Under the pieces are notes generated by a model. It had not been told where the DNA came from and did no database searches. It saw nothing but the letters and a program-made list of their open reading frames with translations. 60,000 nucleotides of DNA, taken from contig NC_088316.1 in NCBI RefSeq assembly GCF_910592395.1, forward strand, positions 16,494,001 to 16,554,000. Direction: 5' to 3'. The stretch comes from Lineus longissimus (taxonomy: Eukaryota; Nemertea; Pilidiophora; Heteronemertea; Lineidae). Within the stretch, counting starts at the first letter, position 1. The number at the start of each line of letters is the position of its first letter. The position numbers and the translations under genes are program-made. Of this stretch, positions 43,301-55,000 are shown piece by piece.

Positions 43301-46300
43301 TCAGGAAATTTGCACGGAAAACTGACTCGGATGCAAAGTCAGCCAATCAAAATGGAAGTGATTTTGGTCTGCGTAAACGTAGCAGGAGTTGTACGTCGAC
43401 CAGTCAGAATGAAGGGAACAAACCAAACAACAAGGGATCAAGTGTTAATGTCATCAATGAAACAAGGTGAGCAGTTTGACCTTCATGTTAACTGTCCTCA
43501 AGATATTGGTTGTTTCGCCAAACACCACATGACTGGAGCTAAGCTGTTGGTCGGAACCGAGGCTATCAACAGAATATCTTTTTGAAAATACATAATGAAA
43601 TAACTAGTCAAATACATATTTAGTGATTTGACCATTTTTGCACTTCTTCCTGTTCTACAGTAATCAAATGTTGGCCCCAAATGACAACGAAAAGAGCTCG
43701 AGAGAAAAACGACACAGAAAGAAGTCAAAAGGATCTGGTGAAGACCAAGGTAATTTGAATGATATTGATTTAATTCTATTTTCCCTTGGTGAGTTTCCCT
43801 GATTGACTGTTCTAATTGTACTAATTGTAAAAGATTGGCAATGCCATCACACAGGATGTAAACCTTTTTGAGATGATTAACTTCTGGCTCAGGAAAAATT
43901 GAGTTTGTTTCTTCTCTCTACTGCTGTTCACAATGATCTCATATCTAGATATGGCCTGTTTCTTACTTGCTGTTTCGTCTGACCATGCATTTCTCTACAA
44001 TGAGGTCCTCAAGAGTTTCTGTCCCTGCTGTCATCATTTAATCTCTTCAATCAGGAATTCCTAAATCTGTGCGGAGTCCCAAGCGGCACCGACAAAAAGA
44101 TGAACCGGCTGCGGAAGCGCAAAAAGTTTCTCTGGAACTGTCAGAAGACAGCGAAGATTTTCACAACAATGAATTCGCACCTCGCAGGTTGCCTATTATC
44201 GTAACCAATTTGTAGTCTGACGCTTTAACTTCACCTACTGGTAACTTTAACAGCTAATATATTTGGCATAGGGATAGTACCAGCATGGCTGTACCTTGCA
44301 TGTTATTTTAGCCTCTGTCAATCAACTCTGTCATGGACATAAATGGCATTGAAATTATCACTCACATTGCTTCATTAAATAAAAACGCTGTATAAAGCTG
44401 AACTTTTTTTCAGAATGTTTGTCAATGACCCTGTCAGATATTTCCAACTTTGAGTCAGAACTAGAACTAGGTGACTATTGCATGCCAGTGTGTCCAACAA
44501 GTTAGAACTGTTGTTTGAATTTAGTTTATTTTTATCATATTTTGGGGGAGAAAAGGAATCCACTCTGAATGCCCAATGAAATTTTCAACTCAGTGTTCCT
44601 TTTCACACTTAGAAAAACTGCAGTGAAAATACGGTTGATTTTTAACATAAGCATGCTGATTCAAATGTTTTTCTAATACTATTGGTTACAATCTCAAATT
44701 TCAATCATTCGTTCATACTTTATTATTCACAGCACAGAGGGGCGCTCGGCAAAAGCTGACCCCCTTCCCCATGATAGGGAAAATAAAAAGGTCACATTTT
44801 TGTTGTGTTTTGACCTTATCATCGTGTCTGTTGCACATGCTTTTGGTGTTGATTTCATTTGTTCTGTGACCAACATTTTCTCACAAACATTTAATTTTGG
44901 TGGATTTGACGAAGACTGATGATAGTTTAAACCTTTAAAAAGTTATCCTTCCTACCATACCCATTGATGTTCTTTTTATCCTTAATTTCCGTTACGTTTG
45001 TCAATATTTTTGTTTACGTTTCATCCGCAGAGCCCTTGGGTGCTACCTCGCCATCGCCCTACAGCCCCCGCTCCCCATTACCCAGCCTGCGATCACCCCC
45101 TAACTCCGATGACCTGTACAATGCCAGTATCCTCGACTGCCGACCCCCTGACAAATCTGTCATACCGTTGACGCCTCCATGGCAAAGTGATTTAGAACAC
45201 GGGATCAGGGAGTCGTTCTTTTGGACAAATTACAACACGCGGGTGCGAGATACGGACTATGAAAGTGAAAAGTCAGACCTTGGGCTGTTGTGATACTTGT
45301 TGCAATGTCTTATTTGTATGAGGTAGTGCTTATAGTCTTCTGCATGCACTTAACCATTCCTTTAACTGCAATACGATTGAAGTTAACTGTCCATTTCTTC
45401 AAATGTCTAACATATAAAATATTACGCAACTTTTGAATAGTGACTGTAGGCTTTGGGAGTTTAACAACATGTCACATTAGATTTCTGCTCTAGTTTATTA
45501 ATGCCATCTTGTCTATCTTGTTTATAAAGATTATTGTACCTGTCTTATGCTTGTTTGGGCCTATACCAACATTAATCGCTTAAAATTTGTGAGGGACTTT
45601 TTCTGTGCTGTTCTATTCTATGCTAAAATGTTGCTGACATGCTGGTCATGCTGTAGCTTAGTCTTTGCTTGAGTTGAGACAAATGGAAAATTTGATCAAA
45701 ACCTTCCATAAACCCGGCCTGTGTAATATCTGAGGAGGTAGCTATCATCGCTGTTTTATCACCAACATCACATCATGTTATTGGCACATTTTCATTGGGA
45801 ATAACGTCCTGGCGGAGATGGTGATAATAGGACACCTGTTGCAAAAATAAGTTGATAATTAGTAAAAATTAAAAACAAAAAATTTGTCTTTCACATTATT
45901 TTAGCTACAGTAGATCAGTATTAAGACTTTTTGCCTTAAGATAAGGCCAGGCCGGCACTGTGATAGTTAGAGAGTTCCTTTGTGAACCATAGGAAGGTGC
46001 TGTAGGTATCCATCCCATCGGTGCTGGCCTGCAGTTTTCTCGAGACACTCCTCCTTAACCTGCATAACTGCTGAATTTGTCTCTGTGTTCATAATCTTTT
46101 TCAATTGCCCATTTCAGCCAATTTAACCGTCGAGGGTCAGAACCCCAAACCGCTCATGTCTTCCGGGCTATAGGTGAAATGAACGATGACGGAGAAATAC
46201 AAATACTACCGATCGACCCTCCACCTCCGTCTCCTCGGCGACCACGGAGGCTAAAGACGTTAGCACATGGAGATGGGCCGACATCACTGATGCCACTGCA

Positions 46301-46352
46301 CACACCTCTTGTCGAAGAAAAAGGAGAAAAAGACGGCACGTCAAATTATTGA
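28332..46352 (+). CDS. Anoctamin (TMEM16 family, ANO1-7-like clade)
   Basis: Exons: 28332-28901, 29120-29195, 31796-31896, 32164-32236, 34410-34758, 35049-35144, 36034-36128, 36308-36429, 36584-36673, 36933-37088, 37223-37259, 37353-37462, 37680-37846, 38055-38247, 38440-38569, 38787-38926, one of five TM10 exons, 42924-42985, 43305-43466, 43661-43749, 44055-44187 and 46118-46352. With one 81-bp TM10 exon the length is exactly 1,089 codons including the stop. TMEM16 proteins are dimeric Ca2+-activated chloride channels and/or lipid scramblases with ten membrane helices; activity here is unproven. The cytosolic dimerisation domain starts near residue 110 (RIDYVLVYPDK). TM2 has LWGTIFLESWKRK; TM7-TM8 have LSEYTEKVIQYGY and NLIDASVDAKR. 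The 5' exon begins after an acceptor at 28290, so a noncoding exon lies upstream. Confidence 0.93.
29196..31795 (+). other. Long anoctamin intron with a MITE
   Basis: 2.6 kb of AT-rich sequence without supported exons. It contains the foldback element at 29233-29411 and a two-copy tandem unit near 30,635-30,710 (AAGATTCTCAATGGATTCTC repeated). Confidence 0.7.
29233..29411. mobile_element. Foldback MITE, about 179 bp
   Basis: The arms are near-perfect inverted repeats of more than 50 bp. The left starts GGCTGACGTTACATAGGCCT, followed by CATTCGTTCACTTCCCACATGT; the right is its inverse and ends ACGTCAGCC. Flanking TA dinucleotides (29234-29235 and 29409-29410) fit a TA target duplication of Tc1/mariner type. 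The arms match so well that insertion was probably recent. No coding capacity. Confidence 0.85.
32237..34409 (+). other. Long anoctamin intron
   Basis: 2.2 kb without coding signal. A two-copy direct repeat of about 37 bp (GGTTGTGNAGATGTTGCATG unit) lies at 33,922-33,990. Confidence 0.65.
34759..36033 (+). other. Anoctamin introns around the TM1-TM2 loop exon
   Basis: Apart from exon 35049-35144, no coding signal is seen. Confidence 0.6.
36461..36477 (+). repeat. Poly-G run in an anoctamin intron
   Basis: A G homopolymer of about 17 bases, 30 bp downstream of the donor at 36430. A similar run of about 13 G is at 16407-16419 in the last ROCO intron. Confidence 0.85.
39434..39511 (+). other. 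Anoctamin TM10 alternative exon 1
   Basis: 78 bp, 26 codons, phase 0-0, acceptor TTCACCAG, donor GTAAAC. It starts NLVVAVRMTAAWCIPDSPEL and ends NSRR. It aligns to TMEM16A TM10 with one codon deleted after the helix. At the two accessory Ca2+-site positions it has Ala and Asp. Confidence 0.85.
40074..40154 (+). other. Anoctamin TM10 alternative exon 2
   Basis: 81 bp, 27 codons, phase 0-0, acceptor TTCTGCCCAG, donor GTAGGC. It starts HGVLAIKFIVDWWIPDTPSD and ends DIRR. It is the closest of the five to the vertebrate TM10 pattern, with D-W-x-I-P-D retaining both aspartates. Confidence 0.88.
40606..40686 (+). other. Anoctamin TM10 alternative exon 3
   Basis: 81 bp, 27 codons, phase 0-0, acceptor CCTTCCCAG, donor GTAAGG. 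It starts HVLFTSCQVLAYFYPDVPKR and ends ALKM. Ala and Asp occupy the two aspartate positions. Its C-terminal half is basic (KRIRVALKM) and shares the ALKM end with exon 4. Confidence 0.85.
41070..41150 (+). other. Anoctamin TM10 alternative exon 4
   Basis: 81 bp, 27 codons, phase 0-0, acceptor GATCCCCAG, donor GTAAGA. It starts HVLFVLSPIVTYLFPGIPTR and ends ALKM. Both aspartate positions are lost (Thr and Gly). It pairs with exon 3 as a probable recent duplicate. Confidence 0.85.
42242..42322 (+). other. Anoctamin TM10 alternative exon 5
   Basis: 81 bp, 27 codons, phase 0-0, acceptor GCTGTTTACAG, donor GTGAGT. It starts HAVFAIRLILAACIPDVPET and ends EMRR. Ala and Asp occupy the two aspartate positions. 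The following common exon at 42924 begins EKYQVARIM in phase 0. Confidence 0.87.
42924..44214 (+). other. Anoctamin C-terminal cytosolic exons
   Basis: Exons 42924-42985, 43305-43466, 43661-43749 and 44055-44187 encode a charged, low-complexity tail with basic clusters (GLRKRSRSCTSTSQN, EKRHRKKSKG, RSPKRHRQKD). If the donor at 44188 is not used, the frame continues RRLPIIVTNL and stops at 44212-44214, a possible short isoform. Confidence 0.75.
45031..45293 (+). other. Anoctamin alternative terminal exon (proline-rich)
   Basis: After TCATCCGCAG, entered in phase 1, the exon reads EPLGATSPSPYSPRSPLPSL and onward and stops at TGA 45291-45293 after LGLL. It fits splicing from 43749 (phase 1) but not from 44187 (phase 2), where a stop appears within 25 codons. 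It has many SP/PSP sites. This isoform would be about 1,053 residues. Confidence 0.7.
46118..46352 (+). other. Anoctamin alternative terminal exon (PPPPSPRRPRR)
   Basis: After GCCCATTTCAG, entered in phase 2 from 44187, the exon reads SQFNRRGSEPQTAHVFRAIG, then IQILPIDPPPPSPRRPRR, and stops at TGA after GTSNY. It completes the 1,088-residue model. Confidence 0.72.
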
Positions 46353-46959
46353 ACATTAGAAACTTTCAAATCAGGTTCTGTGGAATCGATGTTCTGAATT
46401 GTGTGGTCACCTACTGGATGCCTCTTGGGTATCATTTATTCATGAATTATAACTGTTATCAGATCATGAGTTTCCTTCAGAACCAAGTTCTAAATTGAGT
46501 ACTGGTACCTGCGACTCATTAGTTAACTCCGTCCAGTTCTTTTGTAGTGAGCGCTACTAATATGTCTATAGGGATGCTCTAATGATTGATTAATTGATTG
46601 AAACAGGAACTCTGTAAATTTCATTTCATGCCAGCCAGGCATGTCGCGACATGTATGTCACATATAAAACAGGGTATTTATTTAGTATCTATTTGTCTGC
46701 TTTGTGATTTGATATGGTTTCTTAGTGATAAGTCAAAAATTTTGACTCTGAAAGAGTATGTATATTACATATAGTCAGTGAAACATACAGCATAGTGGGG
46801 CCTGTATATGCTCAATTCATTCATATATGAATCGTATCAATACTGAAAATGAAATTATCTGAACTGTATTAGTATCAGCAAGAATAGATAAAGACTAATA
46901 TTTATTCATTATTGGTATCAGCAAGTATGGTATCAACTAGTTCAGCACTATAAATAATT

Positions 46960-47060
46960 ATTGTAAATAGGTTAATTAATGTAGATTTTGATTGCTTCCA
47001 TAATGTGATAATTGTAAATAGATTAATTAATGTGATCTTTATTAACTCTACAATGTGATG
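46960..47060 (+). repeat. Two-copy tandem repeat, about 65 bp
   Basis: ATTGTAAATAGRTTAATTAA TGT is repeated with a following CATAATGTGATA/ACAATGTGATG block. Confidence 0.7.
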
Positions 47061-47351
47061 ATGGAGAAGGCTTTGGGGAATGTTTTCCTTCCACCCAAAA
47101 TGGTCGGGATTTTCATAAATGACACCTATTTATATTCAAGCATGATTCAGGAAACTTTGAGAGGGGCAAAAAAATTGCATGGGGATTGCCAAAATAGCCT
47201 GGTGGGATTGTGGATTTGGCCTTTTTAGCTCACATGGGTGAGCTTATTTCAACAAGTCCATGTAGTTTTAATTTGTACAAGATGTATTAAAAGCCTCATT
47301 ATATCATATACTGTATAACATTGTAATAATACTTTGTGCTTTTTGATAGTA

Positions 47352-47357
47352 AATAAA
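47352..47357 (+). terminator. AATAAA poly(A) signal, anoctamin
   Basis: A canonical hexamer 1.0 kb after the terminal exon stop at 46352. Confidence 0.45.
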
Positions 47358-47644
47358 AGTTTCACTTTCAGTATTGTCCGAAGAATATGAGCGTTTTTGT
47401 CTTTGTTTCTGTTTGTTTGCCATGGTTGTGCCTATGTCCTGATCTGGTGTGAACATAGCCTTCAGTAATCCACCTGAAGGCACTCGGACTTTGGCCTCTA
47501 TCCTTCCTATTGACCTGATCACAGAGTAGTATGTTTCAAAACATGAACGGTTGAGGATTGCTCCGAAGTAATATTTGCTATCAAGCTTGTTCATTGGTCT
47601 GCTTTGAGATGGATTATCAGTTGTGGATCTGCTCTTGCTGCCCT

Positions 47645-47765
47645 TGGCTCTGGGCGTAACAGCATTTGTTATCTTGCCAGGTCTGGTTGTGACAGTATCT
47701 GCTGTCTCATCAGGTCTGGTTGTGCCAGCATCTCCTGTCTATCAGATCTGGTTGTGACAGCATAC
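47645..47765 (+). repeat. 33-bp minisatellite, about three copies
   Basis: Units share CAGGTCTGGTTGTG at the end and CAGYATCTGYTGTCT-type starts. Because 33 is a multiple of three the array stays open (units like SICCLIRSGC), but there is no splice context. Confidence 0.7.
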
Positions 47766-47961
47766 ACAGTGAAGGGGCATGGCACATCCAGCAAAGGCAT
47801 GGTACACTCTCTGGCAACATGGCGAGCTATGAGGGGGGGGGGCACATCAAATAGAGACATGGGACACCATGTAGAACCTAACACACTGCAGGTCAGAGCA
47901 ATGGCACACCATTGAAGACAAGGCGCACCAGCAAAAAGGAACATCCATTGAGGGGAAAAAA

Positions 47962-48060
47962 AAATCCCAGGTGGGATTCGAACCTGCGCTCATTTGACAA
48001 TATTGCTTGATAAAATCAATACCCGGTAGTCTTTCCCACTCCAAGTCCCCACCAAGTTTC
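47962..48060 (-). repeat. tRNA-like sequence (SINE head or tRNA pseudogene)
   Basis: The minus strand shows an A-box-like TTGGAGTGGGAAAGACTACC, a B box GCAGGTTCGAATCCCACC and then a T run (pol III terminator form). The T stem is mismatched and the middle is too long for a standard tRNA, so a functional tRNA is unlikely. Confidence 0.45.
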
Positions 48061-49096
48061 TGTGACGTCACGTCGAATTTGATTGGTCGAAGCATAAGTA
48101 ACTGTTATCCTGTTTGGGAAAAAAAATCTCGCGGTCGGTCTACTGTCTTAAAGGCCAAACGTCATTTCTGAAGAACATGGTCCTCCCCAGAAGATAAACA
48201 ACATAGAGCCGCGGTAAAACCGTGTGACATTTGTCACATCATTACAGGTCTTCATCACTGGCAAGCATTGAATGGTTTATCTCCAGTATGAATCCTACCT
48301 TAGATGATGACCACAACAACGGAACGATTATGTAAACAAGTCCACGTGGTTTTCCAACCTTGTGATCTATTTCTAACGTTTGCATATTTTATGATAATGA
48401 CCAATCCTCCCCTCCAAGACTCTGGCTCCAGGAAGAATAGTCCAAATCGCAATGTCAACATTCCAAAATAATTTTTAGTAAAAGTATACTTTATCACATT
48501 ATATAAGTTGTAAGTTAAGTTTTAACTCATTACAATACAGGTTTCATATGAAATCTATATGAAAAAAGTGGTAAAAGTTTAGTTCAATGAGTAGAAATGA
48601 AATTAAAATGATGAAGTTGAAGGAACGTCAACAGTTGGTTTTGATATGTGTACAATTTGTACAGGAAAAAAGAGAACCCTTTTTCGACAGTCTCCTAATA
48701 AAAAGGAATGCTAATCAAAGGTGCTCCCTGCAGCTAAATATGAGAAAGATTATTGTTCACCAAGACTTCTTAGTTATTTTCGTGCAGCGGTGTAAGCCTT
48801 TAAAGAAAATATTCCATATATTATAGGCCTAGGCCTCACCGCGATCAGCTATCACTACGGCTACGAGAGCACAAGCCATCAGTATCAGTCGTACTCCTAC
48901 TGCTCTGTGTGATGTGATGGGGCAAAACATGATCAATGATGTCAAGTGCTGCATCATTCTCCGGGAGTACAACTGGATTGAAGGACAGCTGCAGCAACCA
49001 AAAGCTAGCAGTAGCACCGCTCACTCAGTCACTGAAACTTTCATTCTTTTTCAAACTCGCCCTCACTTTTTTCAGGCCGAACTGAACCATGTCAAG

Positions 49097-52000
49097 ATGA
49101 TGGCCTCTACATTAGTTCTAACTGAGAATAATACTCTGGAAACATCACTCAGGTATGGCTCTATCTTCAGTTTTAAATTCTGTTGAATGCCAAAGCACCA
49201 CAAAAGAAGGGAATCATTACAGTCCGTTATGATAGTATTTCAAACCAAGGAATTCAGTGTTCTTTGATTATTCTAAAGTTCAGTTTGATGATCTGTATCA
49301 AATAATGAAAGCAAACCGCTGCTACAACTATTCTGAAGAAATTTTAATTGGATTATTTATACCTCAAGTGCCTGAAATGACATGTTGGGCAGATGTTCAG
49401 ACTTATGTGGGATGTACACAACACCTCATTTATAGCCTATTGTTGGATCATGCAGCTACAAAAGTGAAGTTGTTACCTGGGTCTATTTGGACATGGGATA
49501 AAGTTACATACAAAACATCAAACAAGGGAAAATGTAGTTGTTTTGGATCCTCTGTTGCGTTTACATGTCAAGAGGAACTGTACATGTATATGTAGGGTCA
49601 TGTACAACCGTACGTCCCACCTTATGGTTGTGATGAGGTTTTTCTACTTCATTCTTGAGGAGAATCTGTTACAACCTTTGGAATCTTATTTTGACAGACT
49701 CCGCCCAGGATCACCAGAGACGCCGGAACAGAATGAGCGGGATACAGAGATTGTGATCCTTGAGGATTGCTCGAGGAGTCTGGGTGAGTGACTGTTCATT
49801 TATTCAGCCCAAATGAGCGCAGTTTTAGTGCGGGCTACTTGATACCCCTGAGTGCTTTAGTCTATGTGGTTAAAATGTAAAGGTTTATTTTCTCGTGGTA
49901 TACATACGTATCCGCAGCAATTAGAAGTGTGATCAGCCGACTTTACATTTCACTGCAGGCATCAAGGTGATCGGAGGCCGCAGTGACGAATATGACAGGT
50001 ATTTCGGGTTGTTCATTAAAAGAGTTCTACCAGGTGGATTAGCGGACACTGATGGTGAGTGTAAACATCTTATTGCAGTTGCGAATTTGTTGACTGAGGT
50101 CTAATTGAGAAGATGTATCTCAATAGGTGGTTCTCTTTTACAATGCCCAACCCATTCGGTACCCAACTGTGTGGAATTCAGCAAACACTATAGAACGATC
50201 ACACAGAGTGAGGGCAATTGATAAAATTAATGCTCAGCAGCTTAGAGTGTTAAAATATAGGCCAGCAGGGAAATAAAGCCGCAAATTTATTCATTTTGTG
50301 GCACCCATTGGACACTCCGCCTTCATCCCTGTTTGTCTTCGAACTCTTCAGGTCGCATACAAGAAGGAGACCAGATTCTGAGCGTGAACGATGAGAGTCT
50401 TAGGAACACAACCAATGACAAAGGTGTGGCGTTACTTAGGAAGGCATCAGCAAGCAACTACATGAAGTTAGTCCTGGCAAGGGATGAAAAAGCAAGGTAG
50501 GAAACTTGTCATCGCTCTCTTTAGTAGACAGTTTGAACCTGGCCCAGGTTGGCTCTTTTACAGTATTTGACTGTGAAATCATTATCTTGCCTTATGCTGT
50601 CAATAAAGTCAAAGAATTTCTTTCTTCCAGGCAAGAGTATGCAGATCTGTTAGAAAGCCAGCATGGAAACAGCTATTCGACGTCTGTCAGCGTCATGTCA
50701 TCTAGAGCAAGTACACCTGCACTCAGTCTTCCTCAGGGTAAATAAAAAGAAATTGCAAAAAATAGTGATGATTATAATAATAAGCTCTTATTCTCTTACA
50801 TGTATGTTGAAGCACCTTGTTGATATTGAGTATGGTGAGGGACCACTGGATGCTGAATAAGCCCATGTCGAGTCGCTGACATTAGGAAGGCTTAGAACAG
50901 CTATCTCAGACTTATCTCAGCCCTTGCTTTAAAACCAGGCAATTTTTTTCCAGGCAATTTACCGTGGTATCCACAAGATGCACTCCCTGCTGATGACCAG
51001 TCCTCACAAGGGTCAAATCGGTCTGGACAATCTACACCACACTATGAGGAGAACCAGAACTATCAGGTACAGCTTGATATGATGCCAGATAATCATCATG
51101 TGTACATGACGTGTCTTTTTAGGTGTCCATTGGCAAGATGGGGTCACTTATCCAAAGTTGACAATCAAAAGATCACTGGAGGGAATGATGCTCAATCATT
51201 AGACTGATCAATGGCGCATGATGTCATGAAGTCTTTGCTTCATGATACAGGAAACAATCAAATGAGTCTACGTCATGTGTGTGAAGTTTCTCGACCCGTC
51301 AAGTGCTGCGCTCTTTTGAGGAATATCAGTTATTTGTGGCTTTTGTCGGGATTAACCAATATCTGCCTTTTTTTATTTTTCTGCAGGACCAGTATTCAAG
51401 AGAGGACCCCAGCATCCAATCCTCCTACCCGCTGACCATGTCTTCTGAAAGCCCCAATATAATGACAGTGCCAAAATATGCCCCACCCCCTATACCCCCG
51501 GCCATGGGGATACGAGCACAGCCTAATATGGTATCCACACCACATTATAATACTGATGGTGAGTACCTGTTAAAACAAACATTTGTTCTCCTAACCCATT
51601 TTTAGGAGCCTACTCTTTATAAAATGTTGGCATTTTACCATCAGTGGTTCTAACAGTACTTCTGAATATTAATAAAACTGTTTAGATTACATAACTATAA
51701 TCTCAAGTTATTTTATCAAAGCAAACTTATGATTAGGCCACACAAGTTTAAATATTTAAGGTCCAATTAATACACAGGTACAACATTGTAGTACCATTGA
51801 TATATACAATGTTTATATTGGCAATCAGGAAACAGCGAATTAGCTTCCTTTTCCTGACCAGGTCCTGACTTATACAGGTAGACTATGCTTCCTTCATATC
51901 ATACTGTTTGTTGATAAGTAAGATCTCAACTTGTTAGTTTCCTGTAGTATTCAGGAGGGGAAGTAGATTTCGCAAATCATCCAGCAGTTTTCACTAGTTC

Positions 52001-55000
52001 AGCAAGTTTCCCAGGATTTTTCCCGTGTTTTGACGATTTCTCTGTTGTTTCTATCATTTGGCTCTGAAGTGACGTTCTGTAGTACCATTGAACTGGTTCA
52101 TTATAGCTGTGATGGACATGGAGCTTTGGCCATTGCCACATGGTATTAGATTGGATTGAGCCACAATCTTTCCTTGACTTTCTCTTTGAATTTCAACCCC
52201 CTTCGAACCTCTGGATTAAAGCAGTATTCTGTCAAACAAATTCTGGATTTGATATCTTAAATCATGGATATATCTGTGACAGAGATGGCTAAGTTCCTGT
52301 CTAGGGATTTAGACTTTTACATTCGGCCAGGGAGGCGTAAGCTGAAAAATAGTAACTGTAAGTATACAAGACATTGAACAAGTTGAAATCATTTAAAGGT
52401 GTGGTCGTATCAATCATATATCATGTCGAATTCTGGTCAACATTTAGAAAATGTATTGTTAAGGGCATACTTGTACTCGTTTAGCCTCGTTCCGAAAAAA
52501 AACCTTATTGACATTATCCGATAAATTTGTGGTGAACTATAAATTTGCTGCCAACTGACTGGATGAAAGTAGCCTGAGGGTTAGAATGTGTGGTTTATGG
52601 TTTTGATCATAACTAGAGGAGATTGGTAATATGCCTTCACTCACCTGTCAGGATGGTTTCTTTCTAATTTGACAGTAATCTGTGTGCTGTTGCAGTGTGT
52701 ATTGTACAACCATTTTGGGTCTTTTTAAGATGGAATGAAATGTGTGATATTTTTCACCCTGATTTGAACCAGGATGTGCTTACATTTACTGTACATAATG
52801 TACATGTCTTCAAAGTCTCGTTGACATGTAAAATGGCCTACCTGATACATCTTATACAGGAGCTCATTAGGAAAGTGATCTCGGGGTTAGTTTTCAGATT
52901 TCCCTGTACATGATGTACAGTGCAGCCTGTGAAATGTACTGGTAAATCTGGCAAAGTAAACGTGGAACTGAAATGACCCTTGCTGATGGTTCCATTTGCT
53001 CCGGTGTTAAATGGTCCATTCATGTGATTCATCAAGACTTCATTTAGACTTCACCCTTTGACTACTCAACTGCCCAGAAGAAAAAGCTGTCACCAAATGT
53101 CTTCTTACAAATCTGACTCAGAGGGTGGAGATAAAATCTCAATCACCCAGAGTTTAACATCTGAGACGAAACACTTTTGTTCCACCCAGCTGATTCTTGC
53201 AACAGTCCCACAATAGCCCGGGTGAAACAGACTTGATACACACGTGTTCCATTGATTTCTAACAGCAATATTCGAGAAAGATATAATATTTGCGACATTT
53301 GATTGATTGGTCTGCGCTGGATGCAAAGTATGCCATAAACCTGTTTATAGTGGAGGTGTTGTGGTTGAATATCGAAAGCTGAGGATTATGATTTCCTCTG
53401 TGGACATTGCGAGGATTACAAAATGAACTTTTTGAGCATACAAAAATCAACCCTGAACCATACTATGGCTGTGCTGTACAAAACCATTTCATTACAGTCA
53501 CTCATTCAATTCCATCACAGTCGTGATCGACAAACATCACCACCTTGCTCAATGTGATTATTGACTTTTCTGGATATTCTAATTAACTGAAATCATGGCT
53601 TAAATTTCAATGTCGCTGTCATATTCTATAGCTGCACTAGACACTGCTGGATTAATGCTGGTGGTCAGCCATTGAAATTATGGCCAAACTACCAGGAAAT
53701 AAGTACTACTGGATGCCAGTGGATATCCCCATCGCGGTGGATGATTATCAACTGACCGCGGCCCTCAGACAGGATATTATGGCTGCTCAGTCAGCCAAGG
53801 AGAAAGAGTTGAAAAGCTGGCTGTCAGCTGGTCACCTCAATGGTGGGATTCAGAGAGGTAAGGTAAACGATTTTGGTGTTCGGTATCATTAGGATGGTTC
53901 CCCCTTCTACTCTCAATTGTTTTGATTACTAGATCAGATGTCCCCAAATCGATCAATCATCCACAATAACATTAGAAACATGTCACATGTTCACCTTTGT
54001 TGGCCTGTTTCTTGACCATGCAGATGCTACCATACTGTTTATGTTAGTACAGCCTGTGTGTTCAAGGTTTAAGTGGACTATTTTTCTATTCAATCTTATT
54101 TGCTTTCTAATGCTCGTAGGATGCTTCTCCTCTTGTCATTTCGACGGAAATTCTGTGGACTATTCTGTGACAGGTTAACTCCAAGCTGTGTGGCTTCCCA
54201 TGGATCAGTTCACTTCAGTGGAGTTCTTCTGAGAATGAGGTTTAAGGGCAATTCCCTGGCATGTGCTTCCAGATGCTTTGTATGTGTGTGAAGCATTTCA
54301 GTGTGTTGGCCTAGTCTGTTTTCCACTTCTTCTTAACTGTCAATGACAGCATCAGAAATTTAGTCTTGAAATTACCAGGCTACATTTTACCTGTACATGA
54401 TAGGAGGGTCAGACTCTGCTTTTGGTAGACCAGCTTTTTGCATAGTGGGGACAGAAATAGCCGGGTTACTGTAGTGTTCTGTAATTATTCTGACTTTTTT
54501 GGCCTGCAGACAATCATTGTTTTCTCATTTGCTCGGATTAAACAAAACCTATTTATTGAAGACGGCAGCAGTTTAAATAGAGTAAAATTGCAATGAATGA
54601 TTGTTATTATTGCTGCAAACAATCGATAATCTGCAGCAGGTGCATCTGGGTTCTCTGGGATAGATCAGCCAGATCATCTGTGTGGACCAGACCAGAGCAG
54701 ATAGGCCCTGCACTGTATGGGTGTGTGTTGGTCAACGATAGCACATCATTGGCAAATGTGAACTGGCCCTGTGGTTGTGACTTTTCAGTGTAAATCTGGT
54801 GGATCATTTTGAAATATTCGGTCCAATAGTAAGTACATGTATTTGGGTACAATATTGTGGTGTATGTCACTATGTTTGGTTGGGCACTGATTGGGTTATT
54901 GACCTGGTGGCTTCATCTTAGGCCAGTGTGGAGGTGCTACGCATGTTTCTCAGTCAGATGAGTCTTCGCCCCAAGTGAATCTAAAGAGATCATCTGCAGA

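Larger units (their letters stand above)
46353..49075. other. Anoctamin 3' UTR and intergenic region before STXBP4
   Basis: AATAAA at 47352-47357 is a plausible anoctamin poly(A) site. The region also holds a two-copy repeat (46,960-47,060), a mollusc-type TTTTAGCTCAC..GTGAGCTTATT fragment at 47,224, a minisatellite (47,645-47,765), a 9-G run near 47,835 and a tRNA-like segment at 47,962-48,060. No gene is supported. Confidence 0.5.

Noticed and set aside
44735-44765. Possible small exon after TTATTCACAG
   Set aside because: Stop codons occur in short order in the phases tested and no donor is convincing.
44187-45031. Direct splice from 44187 to the exon at 45031
   Set aside because: Phase mismatch; the resulting frame stops within about 25 codons, so this terminal exon must follow 43749.
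47604-47915. 103-codon plus-strand open frame
   Set aside because: Made of a 33-bp minisatellite and G-rich sequence; no splice sites or domain.
47962-48060. Functional tRNA gene
   Set aside because: T stem mismatched, central region too long and anticodon arm irregular; kept only as a tRNA-like repeat.
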